Source: Macrolepiota albuminosa (taxonomy: Eukaryota; Basidiomycota; Agaricomycetes; Agaricales; Agaricaceae). From it: DNA of 64,000 nt. How positions within the stretch are numbered: position 1 is the first letter of the stretch; each line of letters opens with the position of its first letter. The notes under the pieces were generated by a model. The model was given only the letters and a program-made list of their open reading frames with translations. It was not told the DNA's origin and did no database searches. This document shows, piece after piece, positions 35,301 through 47,493 of this stretch. The position numbers and the translations under genes are program-made. The DNA lies in contig JAMWFC010000052.1 of the NCBI GenBank assembly GCA_027475525.1, positions 887,275 through 951,274 of the forward strand. Reading direction: 5' to 3'.

Positions 35301-38300
35301 TAATTTTAAGCAAGGGGAGTCGAGAACGGAAACATGGCGTACCTTCCTTCGTACTCGCGCAATTCCGCAATAACGTCATCTTTCAGCCTATCCTCCAATA
35401 CTTCAAGCCGAGAAGCAGATATACCACCATAATCTGAACATCTTACATCAACAATGGCAATCACTATGCTACGAGATGAGCCATACCTTTCATGTTTCTG
35501 AGTGAGAAACCTTCACGCCTTAGACAATACGGAGTCCCATTGATATAAACAACTGGCTCTTCTCGAAGGGTTATCCATACGATTCGGGGCGCAGATGGGT
35601 GAGCTTCCTTGACAATATTCACCACTTCATCGATCGCTGCCATCGTCGGTTGTCCCAGGGCAAAAATATTCGTATTAGGAATAGAACGAAAGTTGATAGC
35701 TCCCCGCACGTTATGTTCGACGTGGGACGATTCGCGTAACCATTGATCTGACTTGAGCAAAGTACTGTAGTTTAAGATAAGCAAAGAAAGATGCAAGGAC
35801 AATATACGCCACGCACCCCTCGCGTAGGATGATTCCCCTACGATTCTGTTAAGCAGGTCACGATTGAGCGATGAACAAGAAGGTTATGCAGTGATAGCTT
35901 ACCTTGATAACATGGTTAGAGTATTCATCTCCAAGAACCCAGCCTCCTGCTATAGCCACGTCGTTCTTCTTTCCAGGAACCCAGGATCGAGCCTCGAAGT
36001 TAGATTTCGAAAGCGACGAAAGGTCATTTACGGGACTGAAGACGTTCAGGCGAGAACCATAAGACTTGCGGAGAAATTTAATTTGACTACAATAACAGTA
36101 GCTCAGTTTACACTCGAGGGAAAAAACCAAGATGGAAGTACTCACTTCCAGATTTCTGTTCGGTCCTAGAGCACCATTAATCAGAGAGTCGTCAAGTCAA
36201 GATAAAAACCCATACCGACCTTCAGCCAGTCGGAGAAGCTCTGAGAGAACTTGTACCCTGCAGTATCTACGTAGCTCGCAAAAGCAATCATAAAGAAGCT
36301 AAGGTATACGATTAAAAACGATTACGTCTATCTAGCTTTTCAAAATGTCACGTACTATTTCTCTAGAGCCTTGACTGCTCCTTGCAAGAAAATTTCTCCT
36401 TGGGCTTCATCCATACTGGTTAACGAGTACTTGAGTCGATAATTCAAGATGTCTTCACGCAAGTTTGTGACTTGATCGGCTGAGAAAATCAAGATGGTCA
36501 GACCTGAGTCAATATAATATTTTTAGCGTCTTACTGGCATCGACAATTTTATCCACGAGCTTCTTTGCTCGAGGTCCGTTATCTAAACAGCCTAGAAGAC
36601 TGAGAATGACACCATAGTTGCCCATATGTGCTTTGCGTAGCTTCTCAAGAAGGGCAGGTTGGGCCATGAGAAGTTCAATGGCAGATTGAGAGTTCTCATT
36701 TTGAAGACCTTTGGTGTGTTTTGCATTAGCAGAACCAGAAAAAAATAGTCAATGCATGCCTACATTGCTGTAATAGATAAGTCAATCTCAGCAGCGACTT
36801 GTTGAGGTCCTGCTGTGCGTTAGCTTGTTCAAGAGCTAATAAAATTCGAGCTTCCGTTTGCTTGAGAGTATTTTAGCATATGCAAAAGGACGCATGTTAG
36901 CTTGTTCAAGAGCTAATAAAATTCGAGCTTCCGTTTGCTTGAGAGTATTTTAGCATATGCAAAAGGACGCATATTGAGCGATTTACCGGGTGTGAGGGCT
37001 AAAATAGGGGTCAATGATGTGATCGAGGCGTTAATTACTGGTAATTCATCTGGCTCACTGTATTGACGCCGAGCTATAGGGGAGGCTGGACCGGTGAGCA
37101 ACTGGCCCGCGTACGGATCAGGCATACCCAGAGCAATCAGTTGCTTTCTCCGAACGAGAGAAGCGGCAACCATTGCAAAGGTAGTACGTACGGCACCCAT
37201 GCCACAAGAAAAAACCAAAGATGTCTTCAATGGATCCGTGTCACGGATAACTCGAACGTAAGCATCAAGATAATTGTCCTTTGGGCGAGCTCAGAAAATA
37301 GTTGAATCGTTACATCGACGAAAAGCGTACTTCAATCGGACGATCCGGAGAAATAGGTATTCTGGCAACTTCTTGTAATAGATGATAAGATAAAGCGTCC
37401 AAGGTGCGTACCGATGATACTACGGAAGGTTAGAAGGCCCGGTGAAGAGAAATAGTAATTACGAACGTCAACATTCCAACCTTGACTTTTCATGTACTCC
37501 CATAATTCCTTGGGTGTCTTGACATTATTGTGATCAACTGCTGTCCAAGTAGGCAATATTGCACCTTCACCGCTTTGTGCAGCTTGAATCGATATTTGTT
37601 AAGCCAGGGTCAGAATCTTTCATGGATAGGAACAGACTTGCGACTTCATTATGGGTGAGAATGACACCCCCATATCTTAAAAAGTTCTTTACCTGGTACA
37701 TGCAGTACTGCCCAATGTGAAGCTTACCTTGCAGCTTCTTGCAGAATGTCATTCTTCAGTCTACTCTCAATCGCCTCGAGGTTTTCTGCCCTATCAGATA
37801 GGGATAGTGTATGTCTTGGTTCAGAGGCGTCCCGCAGCACAAACGGTTGGCCAGAGATATAGACTGAATGGGAAAAATAGAATTATTAACTACGTCTGAA
37901 AGGAACATTCAAGGCAACAATCCATTGGCGCGATAGGCGCGCACTAATCCGTTCATTCAAGGGCCTCCTCCATTCCGAACGTCTCTCCTATTGATAGATG
38001 GAATAAAGCACGGAACGAGACATACCGATAGGTTCTTCACGAGTTGAAAACCATACCACACGAGATTGAAGCTGTGTTCCAGGCTTGCAACGCAGGATGG
38101 AAAGGATGGCTCGTAGACCTTGTGTTCGTGGCTGGGCGGCGCCGAAGACGTTAAGGTCACGAATTCTCGGAGCTCTGAAATTCGGTGCACCGTGAACGTT
38201 GAGGTCGAGATCCAGGGCACGCCCTAAACGCGATCGAGTGAGAATGGAGGTCTCAAGTGACATAAGAAGTTACCTGAAGGATAATAGTCGGTCTTCAAGA

Positions 38301-38574
38301 TGAAACCCCTAGATAATACACTTCCTGTTCTAGTTTTGACGACTAACGGTTCCGAGCGCTGCAAGAGGCCCGTCAAATCCAATGATACGTCATTTAGGGA
38401 TTCTTTAATGTTGCTCGACGCGCCACTGATTTCATTAGATAGTTGAGAGCGCGATAAGGAACTATGGGAGCTTTCAGGAAAAGACGACCTCGATCCGTGG
38501 GGTCTGATCGGTATGGGAGCAGACACAGAACGTCCGTGATTCGACGTTGAAAGTCCGTGAAGGCGATCAGCCAT
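32368..38574 (-). CDS. paladin-like multi-domain phosphatase (inositol hexakisphosphate domain)
   Basis: A very intron-rich gene; ATG at 38574 (MADRLHGLSTSNHGRSVSAP), with an in-frame ATG also at 38616. The protein has repeated PTP-like units, each with a linker such as VVWFSTREEPI/VYISGQPFVLR or IVWITLREEPVVYINGTPYCLR, FSVVPIWETVSEDEILTPKD, and a CX5R loop: SCGMGAVRTT (about 37181-37210), VNCQLGRGRST (about 35038-35065), FNCQMGRGRTTTGMV (about 33030-33060). The two later loops look catalytically competent (Cys and Arg present). The C-terminus ends YKTILQLVGVLSHGKAAKRL, YRYGTLIVFANYLIE, KLLERESLD with TAA at 32368. This is the fungal paladin/inositol-polyphosphate phosphatase-like family. Two 77-bp copies fall at intron borders (34715, 36819) and could be removed by splicing. 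Confidence 0.85.
34715..34868. repeat. perfect 77-bp tandem duplication 3
   Basis: 34715-34791 equals 34792-34868. Contains an exon end and its GTAAGT donor in the paladin-like gene. Confidence 0.95.
36819..36972. repeat. perfect 77-bp tandem duplication 4
   Basis: 36819-36895 equals 36896-36972. Contains an intron end (CTCAAG) and the exon start in the paladin-like gene; using the downstream acceptor would preserve the frame. Confidence 0.95.
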
Positions 38575-38931
38575 CGTTCTGCTAATGATGCGGAGAAGGG
38601 GGGGTGGACCTTTCAAACAGACAACTGAGGACTCTTAAGAAAACCACGTTGAAACACTAAGCCAAAAACGAATGTTGGCCTGATCGGCATTGCTTGAGCT
38701 CAGTATGAGTTAGTATGTTTCAACTCCGACTCTGATGATCTGTAGACATATCATGAATGTTACTTCATTTCGGGATCACGCAACCAACTACGCTTAGTGA
38801 CTTGGGGTACATCTCTGGAAGACTATGTCCAATCCTACCAGTCCCAAACTTTTCTCCATAACCTAGTGCAAATCTGATAGACAGTGCGACCTGAATGGCT
38901 TTGCGACTCTTTTCCGCTTTGGATTTGGATT

Positions 38932-39085
38932 TTGGCTTCGTCTTGTGCATTCCATCACATATGTAATGTAACGGCACCACATTTGAAGATTCTGCGGAGT
39001 TAGCCATCTTGGCTTCGTCTTGTGCATTCCATCACATATGTAATGTAACGGCACCACATTTGAAGATTCTGCGGAGTTAGCCATC
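38932..39085. repeat. perfect 77-bp tandem duplication 5
   Basis: 38932-39008 equals 39009-39085. Intergenic. Confidence 0.95.
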
Positions 39086-39193
39086 ATATGATGCCCTCAA
39101 CATGTTGTCAATGACACCACAGAATGGTGTTATGTTCCGGTTTATGCTTTAGGGTATGCTTTACGAAGACTTTGACAGCCTGTTGTCAAAAAG

Positions 39194-39347
39194 TCTTGAG
39201 ATAGCGTTGGTATGCCCTGTCTTCCCTATACAACACAGAAATTTCAGGGTACACTCAGTCTATCTCTGTTTCTTGAGATAGCGTTGGTATGCCCTGTCTT
39301 CCCTATACAACACAGAAATTTCAGGGTACACTCAGTCTATCTCTGTT
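39194..39347. repeat. perfect 77-bp tandem duplication 6
   Basis: 39194-39270 equals 39271-39347. Intergenic. Confidence 0.95.
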
Positions 39348-39600
39348 TGGATATCTAGAAATGGGAACTGCAATGCTTTGTGGGCGAAAAAAGAATATTC
39401 AGTGGGCGTAAGCACCAATCTAAAGTTGACAGGCAAGATGAATCGAAGGCTATGTGTAAATGAAAGTCTAGCCATAGGACTGATGGTGGTGGCTTTACAT
39501 GCATTATGCCTGTTTCTCTATTGTGATGTGTCCTCTAATCATAGGACCTAAAAAGCTTAACAAATGGGGTAGAAAATATGCAACCTTAAACGTAATGAAC

Positions 39601-39754
39601 AAGCCACTACCCAATAGATTGGGGACTTGAAGACATAAAAAAGGGTGGGAGGGTAAAAAATAGATATTAAAATCGAGAAGCCACTACCCAATAGATTGGG
39701 GACTTGAAGACATAAAAAAGGGTGGGAGGGTAAAAAATAGATATTAAAATCGAG
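39601..39754. repeat. perfect 77-bp tandem duplication 7
   Basis: 39601-39677 equals 39678-39754. Intergenic, 3' of the Ser/Thr-rich membrane protein gene. Confidence 0.95.
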
Positions 39755-39927
39755 ATTGAAATATAGATTAAGCCATTCAGGTCAAGGGGCACATAGAGCC
39801 TAAAACTCCCACAAAATATCCAAAGGAAGAATGCGGTACATAGATAGGTGAGAAAGAGCAAGCCAGTGTCTCTACTTCACTTCGAAGATGATGTGATCAG
39901 ATCAGGTATGGTATGAATGGAAACCTT

Positions 39928-41250
39928 CTATCTTTGCCCATAGGGGTCATAAGCAGCTTGAGGGCCGGGTGATGCTCTGCCTGCGTTGTATGCTATTTGT
40001 GGTCCCGGGGAAGCCCTGCCTCCATATGCGATTTGCGGTCCCGGAGAAGCCCTGCCTCCATATGCTACGCTATTTGTGGTCCCGGGGAAGCCCTGCCTCC
40101 ATATGCGATTTGCGGTCCCGGAGAAGCCCTGCCTCCATATGCTACTGAGGTCCAGGAGACCCAGTTCTTCCGCCTTCATAAGGGGAAACTAGAGCAGGGC
40201 TCTGTCTTCCCGTACCATAACCTCCTGCAGTAAAGCTGCTTGCGGCCCAGGGCTCGAACGCCAGCCAATTGCGTCATGGGAATATTTTCGCCGGTCCAAT
40301 CGTCGTTACCTTGACCGTGTTCGATGGACCCAGGTACTGGACCGCGGTAAGGGTCATAGTACGCAGAACCCGTGTTTGGGTCATCACGGTAAGGTTGATT
40401 TGGATTCATATGTGGCAAGGGAGGAACGGCGTATGGGTCAGACCCGCTAACCACGTCAGGAGTAGAATAATTAGATGCCGAAGCCACGCGGGATAGAGAT
40501 GGCTCGGAACCGGTGTCGAAACCAGAACGTCCAGTGCTTTTAACTGGAAGGGCATGGGAAGTCGGATTTTCACCATGGGCATTGAGCTCTGGCCATTTGA
40601 TAGCCTCGTCTTAGAAAGAGAAGTGAGAATTTAGACCAAAAGAAGGAGGTTTGTTACATACTGTCATCAAAGTCGGTAAAGCGTTTCCTGGTGAACTTCC
40701 ACACAGCAAAAGCGATAATGGCGACAAGGGCTATACCACCAGCAACCGATATACCAACTATAGATCCAGTACTAAGTCCACTTTGGGCGCCGTCATCGTC
40801 CGCGCCTTTAGTAGTAGTCGGAGTTGGTGTTGAACTACTAACGGAAGGCGTATTAGTGACGACGACATAGGTAGTTGAGCCTCCTGGATCGATTGATGCA
40901 GACTTGGACGTGTTTGGTGGTGGATTAGTACTCGTCGGAGGTGGTGGTTGACTATTAGTCGTCGATGGCGGAGGTGGTTGAGTTGGTTGGGTGGTTGGTG
41001 ACGCTGGAGTCGTTGGCGTGGTAGGAGCCGCTGATGATGTCGATGCTTGTTCACTCGTCGTCGATGATGGGGTAGTCGAAGCCGAAGTGGTCGAAGTGTT
41101 GGGTGCCGTTGTACTGGTCGAAACTGCGGTACTCAACGACGTTGACGTTCCTGCTGAGGCGGCTTGACGAGGGTAGTTATAGGCGCTGGCTGGATGGCTT
41201 GCACCAATAACGAGAAGGCATGACAAGAGAAGCGACTGGGCTGCTTTCAT
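39928..41250 (-). CDS. Ser/Thr-rich single-pass membrane protein (Mid2/Wsc-like layout)
   Basis: Start at 41250: MKAAQSLLLSCLLVIGASH is a signal peptide; the frame is open further upstream but less plausible. An extracellular region of about 120 Ser, Thr and Pro residues (probably O-mannosylated) leads to one transmembrane helix, GSIVGISVAGGIALVAIIAF, then basic KFTRKRF. After an intron the cytosolic tail (EAIKWPELNAHGENPTSHAL, DPYAVPPLPHMNPNQPYRDD) ends in repeats of about 12 residues (AYGGRASPGPQI) and YDPYGQR with stop at 39928. This is the plan of fungal cell-wall stress sensors, but no WSC or other sensor domain is present, so the role is inferred. The tail frame is broken by the 77-bp copy at 39992; an intron edge near 40230 is also uncertain. 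Confidence 0.7.
39992..40145. repeat. perfect 77-bp tandem duplication 8
   Basis: 39992-40068 equals 40069-40145. The unit itself contains two near-identical repeats of 36 bases that encode AYGGRASPGPQI. One extra base at the right edge would restore the repeat frame. Confidence 0.92.
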
Positions 41251-41750
41251 GCAGGGCGTATGGGGGCAAAGTGAAGCGACGAAGGAGGTATAGTCGTCCT
41301 TAAGGTCAGCGGGGAAGACGGGGTTGTGCAAGAAGTTTTGGCGCGTGACAGCGTGGCTGTGTACAAAAAGAAAACACCATCAACTTCATTGTATTTTGGA
41401 CATGTCTTCTTATTGATTGTTCGAACTTCGTTGGACATCTTGGCTGCGCCAAGCTACCAATCCCAACTTCTTTGTTATCACACCGGGAATGATATGCATC
41501 GCCCATCATTTTGTCGCAAGTATATCAGTTCTGAAGTTCCGAAAGAAGATTGATGACCATGTAGACCTGGTGACTGAGGCCTCACTATGTATGAAGACAA
41601 GTTCGAGTAGAATTGTATTCAATGCTCGCTCATGGAAACCAGTGTGATGTGACCATGTACTGCAGCCATCCATTGTTTGCAATCAAACGAGGTCTGACAT
41701 TTGGCGTTTGTGACAATCCCACTTGATTACCCCCCAAGGATTGGAAAATT

Positions 41751-41904
41751 TGAACCGAAAAGGAAATCCTTTCCGAAATACTTCAGAATCTAGCTGCAGG
41801 ATGAAATACTCAACATAAGCTTGAAACTGAACCGAAAAGGAAATCCTTTCCGAAATACTTCAGAATCTAGCTGCAGGATGAAATACTCAACATAAGCTTG
41901 AAAC
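41751..41904. repeat. perfect 77-bp tandem duplication 9
   Basis: 41751-41827 equals 41828-41904. Intergenic. Confidence 0.95.
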
Positions 41905-42650
41905 TGCGATAAAAGTCAGCAAAAAGGTGTTGACAGAAGTCATATGCTCACACTCTAGCCGCACGCTCACCGACTCAAAACAGAAGTGTTGTCGTATTCC
42001 GTAAAAATAGAAAAATTTGAGCCATCGCTCACATGAAAGTGGAAAACTATAACGCGGGCGCTTCACGTGCATTAACAAACCGTGTCCAGACTCGGGGAAT
42101 CCTGCCGCCGGACCACTACCGACATGTCGCAATTAGCGCGGAATACTATCGAGATGAAGACGACGCTAGACCGCACGCTGGATTAAGGGTCATCCGTACC
42201 CTTGATTGAGAAAGTACAGAAAACATACGGTATGTAAACTGTAGTTAGCCGTTCTTGACCTTTGGTCCGCCCGGCAACAGGGCCATCCTGCAGGCGAATA
42301 TGAATGTAACGTTTCTTCAAGTTCATGTTGCGTCAAAATATGTAGGACAGATATCTTCTCCGACGTCAAAAATTTGAGTGTACGAGGCTGCGGAAATCAG
42401 ATAACGTCCGTAGAGTCATGATGACTAGACACTCTCAGGTATCGGGAGGATCTGGTAGATGGATTAATGCGCCAACAGAATGTACCAACTACATCGGTTA
42501 TAATCGATTCAGGCAACTTGTAAAATTCTTACCGATCCTATGAATTTCTAAAGTGTCTCTGTTAACGAACCTTTGCTTCAACCCTTGCTCGCTTTCGAAT
42601 TCGACGTTAATGCTCTCAACATTCTCTTGGGAAAAGACCTTGACATTATG

Positions 42651-42976
42651 CTTATCGCGGCTCTTTTCGTCCCAACTCTTGCTCTCGGCACCAAAAATGG
42701 TATGACACGCGGCCGGACTGTGTTGTGGAAATCATCTGGGGCTAGGAACCAGGGTCAATTCCCTGACAGTGGGGCCAACCGACATTATCCATTGAAGGAC
42801 GAGACCGGGTTTCAGTCCGTAGGAACCAGGGTCAATTCCCTGACAGTGGGGCCAACCGACATTATCCATTGAAGGACGAGACCGGGTTTCAGTCCGCGAG
42901 TGGGGGTAAATGGGCCGAATATGTGTCTCGACGGTGCATCTGGGATTCGTTGGCGCGCTTCGGTACACAGATGTAA
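42651..42976 (+). CDS. possible small secreted protein, uncertain
   Basis: Starts MLIAALFVPTLALGTKNG, a signal-peptide-like N-terminus. Counting only one of the two 77-bp copies, the frame would run to about 83 residues, ending WDSLARFGTQM at 42976; with both copies it stops earlier. No family is recognised, and the first in-frame codons include a plausible GTATGA donor, so it may be spliced or not a gene at all. Confidence 0.2.
42743..42896. repeat. perfect 77-bp tandem duplication 10
   Basis: 42743-42819 equals 42820-42896. Inside the weak small ORF. Confidence 0.95.
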
Positions 42977-43199
42977 GATCATCTGCTGTGATGTATCCAG
43001 GAGGGGCTTTATTCGTCGAAAAAGCTCCGCCGCACAGTAGCCGGGCGAAAAAAATCCATCCCGTTGCTTGTGGTCACTCAGTTAAAGAAATCTGGAGGCT
43101 CACCTCGAAAAAACGAGTTCAATGAGTCTCGGAACAAAATGAAGATCGGAACAAGAACCATTGCTAAAGCATGAGAGATTTGACTACTCAATATATTCA

Positions 43200-43538
43200 T
43201 TATATCTCGGGATGGTTGTGGTAATAGCGGAACAATCCACAGCCGTAATTTGTCTTACATTCGGACAAAGGAGGTGCAGGGAGGCCACATGCAGCTCTGT
43301 AGGTCATACATTCTAGACCGAGCAAGGCCGATATCGCCAGCTGACTCGAGGCAGCAAAGATAGCGACATGGTACAAGCTCTGGACCAGTCTAGCACAGGC
43401 TAATTCTGTGGCTAGAATTTGTCGACGAGTGTGGGTATCAACAAACGAGGGGCTGCGAAAGGTACTAGCGCAATCACAAATCACAGATCGCAAATCATTG
43501 ATGCTAAGAGTGATGTCATCCGACTCCGACATGAACAT
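43200..43538 (-). CDS. hypothetical ORF of 112 codons
   Basis: Starts at a true ATG (MFMSESDDITLSINDLRSVI) and ends ...FRYYHNHPEI. It lies just upstream of, and divergent from, the phosphoketolase gene. It has a moderately hydrophobic centre and six Cys, but no recognisable domain or intron signal. It could be chance. Confidence 0.22.
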   Translation of the reverse strand: MFMSESDDITLSINDLRSVICDCASTFRSPSFVDTHTRRQILATELACARLVQSLYHVAIFAASSQLAISALLGLECMTYRAACGLPAPPLSECKTNYGCGLFRYYHNHPEI

Positions 43539-43594
43539 TTTAGTTCACTCACTAGCTGAAACTCGTTGCGTCCGTATAAAAACCGTCTGTAGCA

Positions 43595-46500
43595 ATGGAA
43601 GATTCCATCCATCCTGCCATGCCTGCCCAACAGATCGCCCAAGCTAACCCCCCTCCAGACGCGTCTCTCCTTTCTAAGGACATCCTCCAATTTGAAGCCC
43701 AAATTAACACTAAAGACTATCTCTCTCCCGATGAACACAAAAGTCTTGACCTCTTTACTAGGGCTGCTAACTATATCTCCGCAGGTCAGTTTTTCATTTT
43801 GAGATGTCGTACATTTTCTAACCGTTACGAAGCCATGATTTTCCTGAACGACAATGTTCTCCTCGAGAAGAAAATTACGTCTGACATGATTAAGCCTCGT
43901 CTTCTTGGTCACTGGGGAACTTGTCCTGGTCTCGTCCTGGTCTATGCCCATCTCAACAGAATCATCAAAAAGACAGGTCTCGACGCCTTATACGTCGTAG
44001 GTCCAGGTAATTACTGGTCTATGCCCATCTCAACAGAATCATCAAAAAGACAGGTCTCGACGCCTTATACGTCGTAGGTCCAGGTAATTACTATTATCTT
44101 TATCTTGAACACGGGCTCATTGTTGCGTGAGGTCATGGTGCACCTGCTATCCTGTCTTGTCTCTGGATGGAGGACTCCATGAGCACCTTTATGCCCGCTT
44201 ACTCTCGGAATTATAGTGGTCTCAAAAAGCTTATCTCGAGCTTCAGTGTTCCTGGAGGTTTCCCGAGTCACATCAATGCCGAGACCCCTGGTGCCATCTC
44301 AAAAAGCTTATCTCGAGCTTCAGTGTTCCTGGAGGTTTCCCGAGTCACATCAATGCCGAGACCCCTGGTGCCATCACGAAGGTGGAGAGCTAGGTTACGC
44401 GCTCAGTGTATCTTTTGGTGCAGTCATGGATAACCCCGATCTGATTGTCGCCTGTGTTGTGGGTGATGGTGAAGCCGAAACTGGTCCCACTGCGACGGCC
44501 TGGCAGATAACCCCGATCTGATTGTCGCCTGTGTTGTGGGTGATGGTGAAGCCGAAACTGGTCCCACTGCGACGGCCTGGCATGCTATGAAATACATCGA
44601 CCCCGCTGAGTCTGGTGCTGTTATTCCTATCTTGCACGTCAATGGATTCAAGATATCCGAGCGCACTATAGCTGGTGTCATGGACAACAAGGAAACGATT
44701 GCACTTTACACGTATGTTTTCTTGGTATGCCTTACTTTCTCCTTGATTGATCATTTCCTACAGTGGATATGGATATCAAGTGCGCATCGTCGAAAATATT
44801 GACGACATCCACAACGACCTCGCCGCATCCCTTGATTGGGCCGTAGCAGAGATCAAGAAGATTCAACAGGCAGCACGCTCCGGGTCGCCTATCGTTAAAC
44901 CGCGTTGGCCTATGCTTGTCCTTCGTACACCGAAGGGCTGGACAGGTCCCAAGATTCACAATGGCGAGTTCATCGAGGGTTCCTTCCGTTCTCATCAAGT
45001 ACCATTGCCTGAGGCGAAGACCAACCCGCAAGAACTTCAGATGCTCCAGAAATGGCTCGAGTCTTACGGGCCAAAGGAGCTTTTCAACAGAGATGGGTCT
45101 CCTGTCGATGCGATCATGAAGATAGTTCCTGAAGGCGGCAAGAGGATGGGTATGAGGGACGAGTCCTACAAAGCATATCAACCTCTTCAGACTCCTGACT
45201 GGCGCAAGTTCACCTTTGAGGCGGGTGAAGATATTAGCTGCATGAAGGCTATTGGTCAGTTCATCAAAGAAGTCGTTGTACAGTATGTCTGTTCATTTTA
45301 TTGTCGTAGATGACTGTTAACCAACCGTACAGGAATCCCAAGACTTTCAGGATCTTCTCGCCTGACGAGCTTGTTTCGAATAAGCTGGATGCCGTCTTCG
45401 ATGTTACCGGACGAAACTTCCAGTGGGATGTTGCTTCGCGTGCCCAAGGCGGGCGTGTAATTGAGATCCTCTCTGAGCATACTTGTCAGGGAATGTTGCA
45501 AGGATACACTCTCACTGGACGTACTGGACTTTTCCCGAGTTACGAGGCATTCCTTGGTATTGTCCACACGATGATGGTCCAATATTCCAAGTTCTGTAAG
45601 ATGGTACGTCATGAATACTCTTCTATATGTGAACTTATCTGACGTTCAAACCCTCAGGCAAGTGAAACGACGTGGCGTCAACCTTGCGGGTCCCTCAATT
45701 ATCTGGAGACTTCGACGTGGACGCGTCAGGAACACAACGGGTTTTCTCACCAGAATCCTTCGTTTATTGGAGCTGTCCTCAACCTCAAAGCTCAGTTCGC
45801 GCGCGTTTATCTCCCGCCTGATGCCAACTGTTTCCTTTCGACCATCTCTCACTGCCTGAGGGCGAAGAACTATGTCAACTTGATGGTTGGAAGCAAGCAA
45901 CCTACCCCCGTCTGGTTGAACAGGGAGGAAGCTGAAAGGGTTAGTGAGGATTTCTTCAAAGTCGCATTTACTCATGTGCATGTAGCATTGCGTCGCTGGT
46001 GCTTCCGTATGGAAGTTCTGCAGTGTCGACGAAGGTGTCGACCCCGACGTGTAAGTGTTTTCAACCTACCTCAGTGGAAATTGATTCACCAACTTTGATT
46101 TCAGTGTCTTGGTTGGTATCGGTGTCGAGATGACATTTGAGGTCATCGCTGCTGCCGCTCTTCTTCGTAAACTTATGCCGGCTTTGCGAGTTCGCATCGT
46201 CAACGTCACCGACCTTATGATTATGAGCCCATACGGCAGACATCCACACGCTCTTACCAAGGATTCCTTCGAAGCTTTGTTCACTCCCGATCGCCATATT
46301 CATTTCAACTATCATGGTTACCCTATTGAGTTGAGAGGCCTGTTGGGTGGTCGACCTGGTACCGATCGGATTACTATCGAAGGTTACGCTGAGGAAGGTA
46401 CCACCACTTCACCATTTGACGTAAGTCCTAAACTCTGGACTGCCGGACGAATCCCTGAAACCTCTCATAGATGATGCTGTGCAACCATACGTCCCGTTTC

Positions 46501-46857
46501 GACGTTGCCATTGCCGCCATTCGCGGAGGCGCGGAATTCAACAAGCGTGTTGCGGTTGATGCGCACGAGGTGGTCAGCTACATTAAGCATCCGCCATTCG
46601 CGGAGGCGCGGAATTCAACAAGCGTGTTGCGGTTGATGCGCACGAGGTGGTCAGCTACATTAAGCATTGGCTCAGAAGGAACGGGAATACATCTTGAAAC
46701 ACGGAAAAGGTCGGTTTTTGAACTTCTTGTTTGTCTGAGTGGCGCGTTCTTATCATATCACTACACAGATCACGACGACCTTTACGTCACCCCAAATTCG
46801 ACTGATCAAGTCGACACTGACCTTGAGCGTCTCTTGGTCCGATGGACAGTTTTATAA
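43595..46857 (+). CDS. xfp: phosphoketolase (xylulose/fructose 6-phosphate)
   Basis: Thiamine-diphosphate enzyme cleaving xylulose 5-phosphate or fructose 6-phosphate to acetyl phosphate plus a shorter sugar phosphate. Start [20 protein letters not shown]; then [13 protein letters not shown] sequence, [99 protein letters not shown] (the ThDP/Mg motif GDGEAETGP), [121 protein letters not shown]. About 830 residues, family length, seven or so introns. Four 77-bp copies interrupt it; taking single copies, and one extra base at two of them, gives a continuous protein. Its product feeds acetate kinase (11777-13136). Confidence 0.93.
43937..44090. repeat. perfect 77-bp tandem duplication 11
   Basis: 43937-44013 equals 44014-44090. 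Spans the GTAATT donor after VVGPG in phosphoketolase; the second copy would fall in the intron. Confidence 0.95.
44220..44373. repeat. perfect 77-bp tandem duplication 12
   Basis: 44220-44296 equals 44297-44373. In a phosphoketolase exon ([20 protein letters not shown]); one extra base at the right edge is also needed to reach HEGGELGYA. Confidence 0.95.
44429..44582. repeat. perfect 77-bp tandem duplication 13
   Basis: 44429-44505 equals 44506-44582. Duplicates the ThDP-motif exon of phosphoketolase. Removing one copy alone restores the frame. Confidence 0.95.
46514..46667. repeat. perfect 77-bp tandem duplication 14
   Basis: 46514-46590 equals 46591-46667. In the C-terminal exon of phosphoketolase ([20 protein letters not shown]); one extra base at the right edge gives [12 protein letters not shown]. 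Confidence 0.95.
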
Positions 46858-47493
46858 TACCTTGTGGCTTTTGTATGATTAGAATGATGGACTTGTAGTC
46901 AGAGCGTTCTTACGCAGACTGTACCATATATACAAAAGAACGATTATTCCGCCTTCGAGCGCCAGGAAGATTTGCAAGTGCCGCAAGTGGAGGCAAACCA
47001 AAGGTATTCGAGTTTCAATTGAATAAGTTATGCAGACTGAGTGAAAGCAGAAAGAAAGCTTAAGCGACTAGTACTCGAAAAAAGATCACATGTAACAAAC
47101 GGATAGGTTTTATATTAAAGAATCAAAAGAAAGATGGGTGCCTAACCCATCCTTGCAAATGGATATGAGTACGGTATGGGTTGGTGGCAAACAGAGCGTA
47201 AAAGATCCAAGTGGGTGCCTAACCCATCCTTGCAAATGGATATGAGTACGGTATGGGTTGGTGGCAAACAGAGCGTAAAAGATCCAAGAGAAGACTAGGA
47301 AACACCAAGACTTGGATATGTACTAGAATGAAATCAGAGGTCGATGCAGGAGACTCAGTAAGAACGTACGAGTTGAAAACGTTCATTTATATGTCAGTGC
47401 CATGGAATGGAAAGGGAAGAATTACAGAAAGGTAGAGAAAGATACAATGGGTCGTCAATTCATTATAATAGTCGTTTCATCATAATTTCCTCC
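46858..47493. other. convergent intergenic region
   Basis: 3' flanks of phosphoketolase and of the low-complexity protein gene. Holds one 77-bp duplication; no gene. Confidence 0.5.
47135..47288. repeat. perfect 77-bp tandem duplication 15
   Basis: 47135-47211 equals 47212-47288. Intergenic. Confidence 0.95.

Larger units (their letters stand above)
38575..39927. other. intergenic with three 77-bp duplications
   Basis: No gene recognised. Most of the region is unique AT-rich sequence apart from the tandem copies at 38932, 39194 and 39601. Confidence 0.5.
41251..43594. other. largely non-coding interval with two weak ORFs
   Basis: Between the divergent membrane-protein and phosphoketolase genes. 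Only two weak candidates (42651-42976 plus, 43200-43538 minus) are listed separately. Two 77-bp duplications lie here. Confidence 0.4.
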
